Shown: in pieces, positions 1 through 5,294 of the stretch | Layout of the letters: the number at the start of each line of letters is the position of its first letter | Position numbering within the stretch: the first letter of the stretch is position 1 | NCBI GenBank assembly: GCA_029260475.1 | Contig: JAJDDE010000210.1 | Coordinates: 1 to 32,531, forward strand | DNA length: 32,531 nt | Source of the DNA: Phycisphaerales bacterium | Lineage (GTDB): Bacteria > Planctomycetota > Phycisphaerae > Phycisphaerales > UBA1924 | Direction of reading: 5' to 3' | Notes under the pieces: model-generated | Seen by the model: only the letters and a program-made list of their open reading frames with translations | The model's database searches: none | What the model was told of the DNA's origin: nothing | Translations under genes and position numbers: made by a program

Positions 1-141
1 AATGAGGAGCTTCGGGTTCCCGATGGGAACGGAGGCGGTTTCAACCGGCGGGATAGGCCCGCCGAATTACAACATGAGGTAGAGGCGATGAATAGCAGCA
101 AACCGTGGTGGGCGAGCAAGACCGTGTGGGCGAATGTCATG
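1..141. repeat. Direct terminal repeat, left copy (circular-assembly overlap)
   Basis: These 141 bases are identical to the last 141 bases of the window (32391-32531). The reading frame of the TIM-barrel-like gene ending at 32392 runs directly into the start of this copy, and the holin-like gene begins inside it, so the two ends join in biologically sensible order. A repeat of exactly 141 bp matches a common maximum k-mer length of short-read assemblers. It is therefore more likely an overlap of a circular or circularly permuted genome than a natural terminal repeat. Confidence 0.9.
2..82 (+). CDS. Micro-ORF between TIM-barrel-like protein and holin-like protein
   Basis: This is a 26-residue ORF starting MRSFGFPMGTEAVSTGGIGP and ending PPNYNMR. 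Across the circle junction its ATG overlaps the TAA of the preceding gene as TAATG, and its stop sits 5 bp before the next start codon. The overlap style is that of the real gene junctions in this phage, which is the main reason to list it. Glycine, proline and asparagine dominate and no family is recognised. It could be a short structural appendage, or simply a spacer that keeps translation coupled into the holin-like gene. Confidence 0.35.
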   Translation: MRSFGFPMGTEAVSTGGIGPPNYNMR

Positions 142-285
142 GCGCTGATCGCAACACTTGGCGCTGGTTTCGGCCTGAATCTCGGTCTTGATCCTGAGAC
201 GCAGGCGTTGATTTTGGCGGCCGTCATGGCGCTGGTGAATTTGGCGTTGCGCTTCGTGACGAGCGAACCGATCGCATCCGAGTAG
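88..285 (+). CDS. Holin-like small membrane protein
   Basis: This 65-residue protein has a short charged N-terminus (MNSSKPWWASKTVWAN), a hydrophobic segment at about residues 16-33, a turn around GLDPETQ, a second hydrophobic segment at about 42-57, and a polar tail. Two membrane segments in fewer than 70 residues fit small class II-type holins, which form inner-membrane lesions that release endolysin. The context supports this: further small membrane proteins and a spanin-like gene follow, and the endolysin at 30515 lies about 2 kb upstream on the circle. The start follows an AGGCG ribosome-binding site. Function rests on topology and position only, so another phage membrane protein is possible. 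Confidence 0.55.
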   Translation: MNSSKPWWASKTVWANVMALIATLGAGFGLNLGLDPETQALILAAVMALVNLALRFVTSEPIASE

Positions 286-297
286 CACGTGCTCCCG

Positions 298-390
298 ATG
301 GCCTCCCTAGCGTTAAACGTCGTGTTGGCGATTGCGCTGGGGTGTGCCGTCACGGTGATCGTCCGACTGATCGAGGCAATGATCCGATGA
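298..390 (+). CDS. Very small single-span membrane protein
   Basis: This 30-residue ORF (MASLALNVVLAIALGCAVTV then IVRLIEAMIR) consists almost entirely of one hydrophobic helix followed by a basic tail. It lies 12 bp after the holin-like gene and just before the next membrane protein. Its size and position fit an accessory holin, antiholin or pinholin-type peptide, but no family is recognised. The gap would otherwise be empty in a very compact genome, which supports it being real. No clear Shine-Dalgarno sequence precedes the ATG, so translational coupling would be needed. Confidence 0.4.
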   Translation: MASLALNVVLAIALGCAVTVIVRLIEAMIR

Positions 391-403
391 CGAGGCAAGG
401 GAA

Positions 404-664
404 GTGATCGGCGTGCTACTGGGGTCGCCGAAGGTACTCGCGGGACTGGTTGTAGCCGCGGCTATCGGGCTGTGGTTGGTGTGGCGCCGCTCAGGCAAGT
501 TGCTCGGCGATGGCGTGTTCAAGATGGCCGACGAGGATGCGGAGAAATCGATCGGCGAGGCGCTCGGTAGCGCTGACTGGTACCAGAAACAAGGAGAGGC
601 TCGTGAAAAGGACGCTGATGCTCTGCGCGATGCTCGTCCTGACGGCGACAGCGGCAACCGCTGA
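404..664 (+). CDS. N-terminally anchored membrane protein, inner-spanin-like
   Basis: This 86-residue protein starts with GTG (AAGGGAA lies just upstream). It has one membrane helix at about residues 10-27 (VLAGLVVAAAIGLWLVWRR), with positive charges directly after it. A charged, helix-prone remainder of about 58 residues follows. Inner-membrane spanins such as Rz have this layout. The next gene starts inside this one in the +1 frame and overlaps it by 62 nt, which resembles the nested Rz/Rz1 arrangement. The coiled-coil part is short for an i-spanin and the tail is rich in Asp and Arg, so a holin-associated membrane protein is an alternative. Confidence 0.45.
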   Translation: MIGVLLGSPKVLAGLVVAAAIGLWLVWRRSGKLLGDGVFKMADEDAEKSIGEALGSADWYQKQGEAREKDADALRDARPDGDSGNR

Positions 665-1001
665 ACCGGCAGACCCGCCGCGGTTTGCATTCCAGATCGA
701 GGCGCCGGTGTGGCTGAACGCTGGCGACATCGCGCCCGGACCCGGTTTCTTCGTCACGGCGCAATGGCGCGCGAACATCGAGGCGGAACTCGTGTCGCGT
801 GAGGAGGCGGCCGACAATTTCAAAGCCGAGAGCGCGTCACTTCGAGAGGCGATCGAACGCTTTGAGTTCAGGGGTGACTTACGCGACGAGCGATTTGACG
901 ATGTGCGCTCGCAACTCCAATCAGCACGATTCGGCCGAGCACTCTGGCGGGGCGCTGCGCTCGGTGCGATGGTGGCGGTGCTGGTCCTCCTCGCGAAATA
1001 A
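603..1001 (+). CDS. Secreted, C-terminally anchored protein; candidate spanin
   Basis: The GTG at 603 is chosen because AAGGAGAGG lies at an ideal distance (591-599) and the product then starts with a textbook signal peptide (MKRTLMLCAMLVLTATAATA, predicted cleavage before EPADPP). The mature part holds a charged helical region at about residues 55-108 (AELVSREEAADNFKAES and so on) and ends in a membrane helix (ALGAMVAVLVLLAK). Signal sequence, helical ectodomain and C-terminal helix is the layout of unimolecular spanins, which fuse inner and outer membranes at the end of lysis. Known u-spanins are lipoproteins. Here no convincing lipobox is present, since the only early Cys is in LMLC. The call is an inference from topology and neighbours. 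Confidence 0.5.
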   Translation: MKRTLMLCAMLVLTATAATAEPADPPRFAFQIEAPVWLNAGDIAPGPGFFVTAQWRANIEAELVSREEAADNFKAESASLREAIERFEFRGDLRDERFDDVRSQLQSARFGRALWRGAALGAMVAVLVLLAK

Positions 1002-1016
1002 AAACACCCGGCCCCT

Positions 1017-1091
1017 TTGCGCGGTTAGAACCGATAGGTTATGATGCTTGCATTGCTGGGCGCATCGCCCGGCGCAGAACGGGGGAACACG
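1017..1091 (+). promoter_or_regulatory. Promoter plus hairpin leader, copy 1 of a three-copy element
   Basis: A sigma70-like promoter is visible: TTGCGC (1017-1022), 17 bp, TATGAT (1040-1045). It is followed by an 8-bp hairpin with a CAT loop (1055-1062 pairs with 1066-1073) and the box GAACGGGGGAAC (1077-1088), 3 bp before the ATG at 1092. The order GATAGGTTATG, triloop hairpin, GAACGGGGGAAC, ATG recurs almost unchanged at 6391-6454 and in weaker form at 2742-2797. The hairpin would sit at the extreme 5' end of the mRNA. It probably drives the small-protein operon 1092-2705. Confidence 0.65.
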
Positions 1092-1310
1092 ATGACCACA
1101 GCAGCTAGGCCGACACCAGTGCTATGCGATACCGCTCTCTACCTCGGCGACAACGGCGCGTGCTTTTGCGGCGCTCACGCTGGATGCGCGGCGCGGTACT
1201 CGGGCCGTGACATCAGCGGCCAGAGCGTCCATCTAATCACCGAGCAGGATCAGGAATACTCGCTAACCGAGTTTGGCTTCCAGCTTGCCTGCGAGACGTG
1301 CACGCGATGA
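1092..1310 (+). CDS. Small Cys-rich protein, first gene of left operon
   Basis: This is a 72-residue protein beginning MTTAARPTPVLCDTALYLGD. Six cysteines are present (LCDT, ACFCGAHAGC, LACETC), enough for a zinc-binding knuckle, but no known family is recognised. The ATG at 1092 is preferred over the upstream in-frame ATG at 1041 because the latter lies in the promoter, whereas 1092 follows the GGGGGA ribosome-binding box shared with two other operons. The next gene overlaps its stop as ATGA. Being first behind a good promoter suggests early expression. A host-takeover role is possible but not shown. Confidence 0.7.
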   Translation: MTTAARPTPVLCDTALYLGDNGACFCGAHAGCAARYSGRDISGQSVHLITEQDQEYSLTEFGFQLACETCTR

Positions 1311-1513
1311 AGTCACCACGCGAAGATGCCGACACGACTCGCCCGGAAGCGTATGCCTATATGGACGACGGCCCGAACGACGTTGAAATCATCGCCTACG
1401 TGGCGCTCGACGACGGGGCAGCGTGCGTAGACATCGAGGACCGGTTCAACCGCGAGGATATCCGCATCCGCTACAACGGCCGCCTGCTGGTGGTAGCGGG
1501 GCGCGGGCTATGA
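1307..1513 (+). CDS. Small acidic protein of unknown function
   Basis: This is a 68-residue acidic protein starting MKSPREDADTTRPEAYAYMD. It ends in a compact stretch likely to form beta strands (IRIRYNGRLLVVAGRGL). The ATG at 1307 overlaps the preceding TGA as ATGA, the usual junction here, so it is chosen over the upstream GTG at 1298. No motif or family is recognised. The strong net negative charge is reminiscent of small phage proteins that mimic DNA or bind host factors, but nothing in the sequence demonstrates this. Confidence 0.65.
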   Translation: MKSPREDADTTRPEAYAYMDDGPNDVEIIAYVALDDGAACVDIEDRFNREDIRIRYNGRLLVVAGRGL

Positions 1514-1740
1514 TGCGCGCCAAAGCGGACAAGGCAGGTAGAGACCTACGCTTCGACTACGTTCCGATCGACTCGTACGAAAAACGCGCGTTGTGCGAGT
1601 GCGGGGGTGAGCTACAAAGCTGTGGCGGCAGACTGCGGACTAACCCGGCGCTGTATCTCCACCGATGCAAGGGTTGCGACAAGAGGTACCAGCTCGACAC
1701 TATCTATCCTCGCGTGATTCACAGAGAGCGGAAGATATGA
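1510..1740 (+). CDS. Small zinc-ribbon protein
   Basis: This is a 76-residue basic protein. A CECGGEL motif near residue 33 and HRCKGCDKRYQL near residue 57 supply paired CxC and CxxC knuckles about 20 residues apart, with a further Cys (SCGG) between. This pattern fits a small zinc ribbon that could bind nucleic acid or protein. Two adjacent ATG codons (1510, 1513) overlap the preceding TGA, so translation is coupled to the upstream gene. No more specific family is recognised. Confidence 0.65.
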   Translation: MMRAKADKAGRDLRFDYVPIDSYEKRALCECGGELQSCGGRLRTNPALYLHRCKGCDKRYQLDTIYPRVIHRERKI

Positions 1741-1949
1741 CGGTCAGATATGCGTCCGAGAACCTGCGCGTCCTGCGATACGAGACCGGTCGCACTGCGC
1801 GGGAGATCGCGCGCAATGCCGGCGTCACCGAGAAGACGATCTATAGCTGGGAGAGCGGCAGCAGCTCTCCGAGCGCCGATCACCTAGCAGCGCTCGCTGA
1901 CGCGCTGGACGTGTCGGTGCTCGCGTTTTTTGAGGTGGTGGGCCGATGA
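1737..1949 (+). CDS. XRE/Cro-C1-type helix-turn-helix regulator
   Basis: This 70-residue protein is essentially one HTH_3 domain: LRVLRYETGRTAREIARNAG, then VTEKTIYSWESGSSSPSADH, then LAALADALDVSVLAFFE. The turn GVTEKTIYSWESG and the LAxALxVS helix are typical of the Cro/C1/XRE family, which binds operator DNA as a dimer. With no dimerisation or cleavage domain it resembles Cro-like proteins more than C1. It probably regulates phage promoters, perhaps the GATAGGTTATG element upstream of its own operon, but no operator can be assigned. The ATG overlaps the preceding stop as ATGA. Confidence 0.85.
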   Translation: MTVRYASENLRVLRYETGRTAREIARNAGVTEKTIYSWESGSSSPSADHLAALADALDVSVLAFFEVVGR

Positions 1950-2158
1950 CCGAGGACGCGGTCCGCCAGGCGATCGCCGAGGCTGTAGGCACCATGCAGG
2001 GTGTCGCTACCTCGCTGGAGAGAGCGGAGTCGCGTGAGTGCGGGCGACACAGGATCGAGGCGCTGCAGAGGATCCTGCGCTACCACGCGGACAACCTCCT
2101 GGCCGTGCTGCCTGAGGTCGCCAGTGTGTACCACGCGGCTCGGCGAGATGCGCGCTGA
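1946..2158 (+). CDS. Small helical protein of unknown function
   Basis: This 70-residue protein (MTEDAVRQAIAEAVGTMQGV and onward) is predicted to be all helical from its heptad-like Ala/Leu/Arg pattern. It has one Cys and a short basic end (ARRDAR). It overlaps its upstream neighbour by ATGA, and the next gene starts within or just after its end. No family is recognised. Its place between an HTH regulator and a winged-helix protein suggests a regulatory accessory, which is inference only. Confidence 0.6.
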   Translation: MTEDAVRQAIAEAVGTMQGVATSLERAESRECGRHRIEALQRILRYHADNLLAVLPEVASVYHAARRDAR

Positions 2159-2705
2159 GATGACGCAGACCACTCTGGACCTGTTGCGGAGCACGCTCGA
2201 CAGGTGTCGATCCGAGCGCGAGGCGATCTCGCGCGCTGATCTGTGCAGTCGATGCGGCATCAAGGACCGCCGCCTGCGTGAGGCGATCCGCGCACTGCGC
2301 CTCGGTGGAGCGCAGATCGTGACAGCGCCGGGCGGCGGCTACTACACGGCCGCGGCGCCAGAGGCAGCGGAGGAGTGGGCGAAACGAGAGCGCCGGCGAG
2401 CCGTGGCGATCTTCGTCGGCATCGCGGGCGCGTTCGGCCGGCGGCGAATGCTCGAAATGTGGGGGCAGGTGCGGCTCGACGTAGACGAGGCCGTCAGAGA
2501 CGCCCTGAGCGCTAGCGGGTCCGGACCGGCAACCACGCCGCAGGAGGACGTGGCGTATCCGTGCACGGCAAGCGTAGCGCCGGAGGCGGGCCGTGCAGTC
2601 TCCGAGCGTTGCCTCGTGTGCGGGAAGAAGCTGCACGGGCGGCAGGAGCGGTTTTGCTGCGACGGCCACAGGGACGTCTACCACGGGCGGCGGGGACTGT
2701 TCTAG
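2148..2705 (+). CDS. Winged-helix-like protein with C-terminal zinc knuckle
   Basis: This protein has 185 residues. Residues 12-66 (TLDLLRSTLDRCRSEREAIS, GIKDRRLREAIRALRLGG, then a GGGYY wing) look like a winged helix of the type found in phage DNA-binding and replication-associated proteins. The C-terminus holds RCLVCGKKLHGRQERFCCDG followed by HRDVYHGR, a CxxC and CC/H treble-clef-like knuckle seen in many small DNA-binding proteins. The middle is Ala/Glu/Arg-rich and helical. The start is uncertain: ATG 2148 overlaps the preceding gene by 11 bp, ATG 2160 lies just after its stop, and neither has a clear ribosome-binding site. A transcription regulator is the likeliest role. Confidence 0.65.
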   Translation: MRAEMTQTTLDLLRSTLDRCRSEREAISRADLCSRCGIKDRRLREAIRALRLGGAQIVTAPGGGYYTAAAPEAAEEWAKRERRRAVAIFVGIAGAFGRRRMLEMWGQVRLDVDEAVRDALSASGSGPATTPQEDVAYPCTASVAPEAGRAVSERCLVCGKKLHGRQERFCCDGHRDVYHGRRGLF

Positions 2706-2740
2706 CGCCGCCCGTCTACTACCGCCGATGCCGGCGGAAC

Positions 2741-2794
2741 TGATAAACTCATGGATCACCATCGGCCAGAATGGCCACGAGAACGGGGGACAGC
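2741..2794 (+). promoter_or_regulatory. Hairpin leader, copy 3 (diverged) before the recombination operon
   Basis: This has the same order as the leaders before 1092 and 6452: a CTGATAAAC box (2740-2748), a triloop hairpin GGCCA-GAA-TGGCC (2764-2776), and the box GAACGGGGGA (2781-2790) 4 bp before the ATG at 2795. The spacing from GATA to the GAAC box is 39 bp here, against 44 and 43 bp in the other copies. TAAACT (2744-2749) could be a -10 element, but no good -35 is seen, so the promoter is weak or needs an activator. A palindrome, CCGCC-GATGCC-GGCGG (2722-2737), lies just upstream and could be an operator. Confidence 0.45.
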
Positions 2795-3553
2795 ATGAAG
2801 AACGGGGAGCTAGATATTGCCGTCGATGCGGTAGCTACCATCGACCAGGGCGGATCCGAGACCACGCAAACGCTCGCGCTGATCGAGCGGCTGATCAAGG
2901 ACCCAGCCGTTGACGTAGACAAGCTGGAGCGAATGCTCGCGATGCACGAGCGAGTGCTGGCGCGCCAGGCCGAGGCGGCTTTCAACTCAGACTTCGCGGC
3001 CATGCAGACCGAACTGCCGGAGCTGGCAGAGCGCGGGCAGATCGTCGTCAAGGGCAGGGTGCAAAGCACGTATGCAAAATTCGCGGACATCATGGAAACG
3101 ATCAAACCTATCTTGGCGGAACGTGGTTTCGCGCTGTCGTTTCGGACGAGCTTCGACGCAGGCGAGTGCACCGTGTCGGCCGTGCTGCTGCACCGCGAAG
3201 GGCACCAGGTGTCCACGTCGTTTACCGCGAAGGCCGACAGTAGCGGGAACAAAAACCAGATCCAGGGCAGCGGGTCGGCGCAGTCGTACGGGATGCGCTA
3301 CACGACGCGGGCGTTGCTGAATCTCACGACACGCGGACTCGACACCGACGGTCAGGGGACCGCAGCGGCCGAGGCACCAGGCCCCGACGGCTACGATAAC
3401 TGGCTCGCCGACATGGAGGCCGTGGCGGACAGCGGAACGTCGGCGCTCATGGAGGCGTGGACCGGATCTCGGGCCGACTACCGCCGGCACCTGACCGCGA
3501 CGAATCCGCAGCAGTGGGCGCAGGTCAAGGCCCGCGCGGCGCGCGTCTCGTGA
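2795..3553 (+). CDS. erf: ERF-family single-strand annealing recombinase
   Basis: This 252-residue protein matches the ERF superfamily of single-strand annealing proteins, which coat resected DNA and pair complementary strands. Diagnostic stretches are YAKFADIMETIKPILAERGF (the conserved Y-x-xL-x3-P-L region), a middle beta-rich segment around VSAVLLHREGHQVSTSF, and GSGSAQSYGMRYTTRALLNL (the GSAxTYxRRY-like motif). The C-terminal third is low in conserved motifs, as usual. The start at 2795 follows the shared GGGGGA box; an in-frame ATG at 2771 lies inside the leader hairpin. It is paired with the YqaJ exonuclease downstream, forming a Red-like recombination module. Confidence 0.88.
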   Translation: MKNGELDIAVDAVATIDQGGSETTQTLALIERLIKDPAVDVDKLERMLAMHERVLARQAEAAFNSDFAAMQTELPELAERGQIVVKGRVQSTYAKFADIMETIKPILAERGFALSFRTSFDAGECTVSAVLLHREGHQVSTSFTAKADSSGNKNQIQGSGSAQSYGMRYTTRALLNLTTRGLDTDGQGTAAAEAPGPDGYDNWLADMEAVADSGTSALMEAWTGSRADYRRHLTATNPQQWAQVKARAARVS

Positions 3554-3822
3554 GCCGGCGCAAGAGGTTCGTCTTGGAGGGAGAGTGGTCTGGCTATACG
3601 TCGCAACAGCAGAGGGTCGTCCACCGCGAGGTTACGCTGTTTCCTGCAGAGGTCGCGCATTTGCGTGGAATAACCTACGGAGACGGCACGTCGCTGCTGT
3701 TGTCCTTGAGAGAATGTGAGCCGCGAGAGAGAGTGGTAGCCATCCGCGGGTACTGCTCTCTTGTTCGGGCGGCGGCGCGGCTCAACAAGTCCTGGGTCCA
3801 CGTCGCGGAGTTGAGAACGTGA
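3550..3822 (+). CDS. Small protein of unknown function in recombination operon
   Basis: This is a 90-residue basic protein starting at GTG (product begins MSRRKRFVLEGEWSGYTSQQ) and overlapping the ERF stop as GTGA. Predicted strands near the start (RFVLEGEWSGY and RVVHREVTLFP) and a helical C-terminal part suggest a compact domain. No family is recognised. Its position between the annealase and the exonuclease suggests a recombination accessory, but there is no motif evidence. Confidence 0.6.
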   Translation: MSRRKRFVLEGEWSGYTSQQQRVVHREVTLFPAEVAHLRGITYGDGTSLLLSLRECEPRERVVAIRGYCSLVRAAARLNKSWVHVAELRT

Positions 3823-4478
3823 CGGCCAGGGCGTTCCAGATCGTGGACTATCCTCAGCGCTCGCCGGAGTGGTTCCACGCTCGCGTTGGCAGGCTCACGG
3901 GCTCGCGTGCAGCCGCGATGCTCTCGTCGATCAAGTCAGGCGAGGCCGCCGGGCGTCGTAACCTGCGGGTGGAGCTGGTATGCGAGCGTCTCACCACGCT
4001 TGATCAGTCGCCGGACTTCCACTCGCGCGACATGGAGCGTGGCCAGGAGCGCGAGAGCGACGCGATCGCGTTGTTTGAGGGCGCGACCGGCGAACTGGTG
4101 CAGTTCGCGGGGTTCCTTTCTTCCACTGAGCACATGGCGGGGTGTTCGCCCGACGGCTACCTCGGCGACTTCGACGCGATCGTGGAGGCCAAGTGCCCGA
4201 AGGCCGCGACGCATCTCGAGTACTTGGACCGCGGCGCTGTGCCGCCGAAGTATCTCCCTCAGCTCCGGCACAACGTCTGGATTTCGGGCGCCGAGGCCGC
4301 CTACTTTGTCAGCTACAGCCCAGACTTTCCGGAGTCGCTGGCGCTGTCGGTCGTCCGGATCGAGCGCGATCAGCTCGACATCGACGAATACGAGGCTGCG
4401 GCGCTGCAGTTCTTGTCCGAGGTTGACGAGGAATTTGAGCGCGTCGCGGCGATGTCTAACGCGAGGTGTAGCTCGTGA
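3819..4478 (+). CDS. YqaJ-type viral exonuclease (lambda Exo-like)
   Basis: This 219-residue protein carries the YqaJ/lambda exonuclease signatures. The N-terminal motif RSPEWFHARVGRLTGSRAAA is at residues 14-33. The catalytic core CSPDGYLGDFDAIVEAKCPK is at 109-128 and supplies Asp (D112, D119) and the E123-x-K125 pair of the PD-(D/E)xK fold. A helical region follows with PKYLPQLRHNVWISGAEAAY, the usual Q-containing motif. The enzyme resects one strand of duplex DNA to feed the ERF annealase encoded two genes upstream. It starts with GTG, overlapping the preceding stop by GTGA. Confidence 0.9.
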   Translation: MTARAFQIVDYPQRSPEWFHARVGRLTGSRAAAMLSSIKSGEAAGRRNLRVELVCERLTTLDQSPDFHSRDMERGQERESDAIALFEGATGELVQFAGFLSSTEHMAGCSPDGYLGDFDAIVEAKCPKAATHLEYLDRGAVPPKYLPQLRHNVWISGAEAAYFVSYSPDFPESLALSVVRIERDQLDIDEYEAAALQFLSEVDEEFERVAAMSNARCSS

Positions 4479-4681
4479 GGGCCGCACTGATCGACAATGC
4501 GATCAGGCTGGTTATGCTCGCGCGGGCCGTGGCGCGTCGGTGCTTGGTCCCGCTTCGGGTAAGGCGGGTCGCGATCAGGCGACATGGGGCACTGCTCGGA
4601 ACGACCGTGCTTGGGGTGGTCCGCGTGTACGTGTTCGGCGTTCTGGTTGCCGAGATCCAAAAGACGTCCCCGTGGGAGTAG
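4475..4681 (+). CDS. Small basic protein with one hydrophobic helix
   Basis: This 68-residue ORF has a GTG start overlapping the exonuclease stop as GTGA. The N-terminal half is strongly basic (ARAVARRCLVPLRVRRVAIR), then a hydrophobic stretch (ALLGTTVLGVVRVYVFGVLV) could span a membrane. No family is recognised. The junction style and the otherwise empty 220 bp favour a real gene. High arginine content, common in wrong-frame reads of GC-rich DNA, lowers confidence. Confidence 0.4.
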   Translation: MRAALIDNAIRLVMLARAVARRCLVPLRVRRVAIRRHGALLGTTVLGVVRVYVFGVLVAEIQKTSPWE

Positions 4682-4700
4682 CGCCTAAAAGGTCGGGGTC

Positions 4701-4991
4701 GTGAGCGCCAGGGGCCGAGCGTCCATTTGCCGCGCGGACCAGAACCAGCTCGAAATCGTCACCGGACTGCGCGAGGTGCCGGGAGTTTCGGTGCTCGTGC
4801 TATCGCAGCAAGGGCGAGGATGCCCGGACCTGCTGGTGGGGTTTCGGGGCCGCTGCTTTCCGATGGAGGTAAAGATGCCGGGAGAGGGGCCGTCACCGGC
4901 ACAGGTTGAGTGGGCGGAGGCGTGGCGCGGCAGGGCTCCCGTGGTCGTGCACTCGCTACGCGGAGCGCTCTCGGCGCTGGGCATCGGGTGA
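4701..4991 (+). CDS. VRR-NUC-type nuclease
   Basis: This 96-residue stand-alone VRR-NUC domain has a GTG start. The catalytic pattern is visible: the RG-CPDLLVGFRGRCFPMEVK segment supplies D43 and the E56-x-K58 pair of the PD-(D/E)xK fold. It is followed by SPAQVEWAEAWRGRAPVVVHS, the family's usual C-terminal part. Such phage proteins resemble Holliday-junction or structure-specific nucleases and sit in recombination/replication operons, as here after ERF and YqaJ. It is the last gene before a strong terminator hairpin at 5028-5097. Confidence 0.85.
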   Translation: MSARGRASICRADQNQLEIVTGLREVPGVSVLVLSQQGRGCPDLLVGFRGRCFPMEVKMPGEGPSPAQVEWAEAWRGRAPVVVHSLRGALSALGIG

Positions 4992-4992
4992 T

Positions 4993-5021
4993 GCGACTCT
5001 GCGGCTCATTTATGGCATACT
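4993..5021 (+). promoter_or_regulatory. Candidate promoter of short transcript A
   Basis: GCGACT (4993-4998), a 17-bp spacer and CATACT (5016-5021) form a modest sigma70-like promoter right at the end of the nuclease gene. The -10 is preceded by TTTATGG, similar to the TTATG core of the operon promoters at 1040 and 6401. Initiation would fall around 5028, at the base of the terminator stem, giving an RNA of roughly 70 nt. The -35 is poor, and the hairpin could also be reached by read-through from the recombination operon. Confidence 0.35.
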
Positions 5022-5027
5022 GGCGCC

Positions 5028-5097
5028 ATCGACTGGGCGGGCGATGTGCGCTGTTGCGTTACCCCGTTCCGGTGCCCGCCCGCCTGGTCGATATTTT
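5028..5097 (+). terminator. Intrinsic terminator ending the recombination operon
   Basis: A 16-bp stem (5028-5043 with 5077-5092) with a 33-nt loop is followed by ATTTTT (5093-5098). The stem is very GC-rich and is the strongest hairpin after the VRR-NUC gene. It would end transcription coming from 2795-4991 as well as any RNA started at the weak promoter 4993-5021. Confidence 0.75.
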
Positions 5098-5098
5098 T
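5028..5098 (+). ncRNA. Candidate small RNA A with anti-Shine-Dalgarno loop
   Basis: The whole RNA would be one long hairpin: 5028-5043 pairs with 5077-5092 over 16 bp (two G-U pairs), followed by ATTTTT. Its 33-nt loop contains GTTACCCCGTTC (5058-5069). This is complementary to GAACGGGGGAAC, the ribosome-binding box of the operon leaders at 1077 and 6437, at 11 of 12 positions. It also matches 9 of 10 positions of the box at 2781. At the first leader, pairing can continue weakly through the start codon. This suggests trans-acting translational control by a stable terminator-loop RNA. Expression as a separate RNA is unproven. Confidence 0.45.
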
Positions 5099-5139
5099 CA
5101 GAGCGGGGTCGAAACGGGGTACTGGTGGCGTGGGCGCTG

Positions 5140-5169
5140 TTGAGTTTCGCTGCGTGTCGGGTGTATAAT
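5140..5169 (+). promoter_or_regulatory. Strong sigma70-like promoter before the replication gene
   Basis: TTGAGT (5140-5145), an 18-bp spacer and a perfect TATAAT (5164-5169) make this the closest match to the bacterial housekeeping consensus in the window. Transcription would start near 5176. Everything between the two terminators (5099-5139) appears non-coding, so this promoter serves either the short unit 5176-5294 or, by read-through, the replication gene at 5328. Confidence 0.75.
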
Positions 5170-5175
5170 TCGCCC

Positions 5176-5294
5176 ATGCGAGGCTACCAGGCGGAGCGAT
5201 TTATGACGTTTAGGGCGCGTGAACGTAGCCTCGCAGCTATCGTTCCGTCATGCGCGCCTTGCCGGTCCTGGCTCACGCTGGGGCCGGCTTTTTT
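5176..5294 (+). ncRNA. Candidate small RNA B or attenuator leader of replication gene
   Basis: From the TATAAT promoter the RNA would fold a perfect stem (5177-5187 with 5225-5235, 11 bp) and then the terminator hairpin at 5261-5288 with six U residues, giving about 119 nt. The loop of the first stem exposes CGGAG and an ATG at 5203. Competing pairings exist: ATGACG (5203-5208) with CGTCAT (5246-5251), and GGCGCG with CGCGCC. This is the kind of mutually exclusive folding used in attenuators. Either a stand-alone RNA or a conditional leader fits. No known RNA family is recognised. Confidence 0.5.

Noticed and set aside
1737-1949. XRE protein as evidence for a lysogeny switch
   Set aside because: It is a lone HTH domain with no integrase, divergent repressor or attachment site visible. 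A Cro-like regulator is enough to explain it.
4991-5143. A 50-residue ORF starting at the VRR-NUC stop (MRLCGSFMAYWRHRLGG...)
   Set aside because: It has a TGATG junction but runs through the 16-bp terminator hairpin and its T-tract, and is Arg/Trp-rich like other shadow frames. The non-coding reading explains the sequence better.
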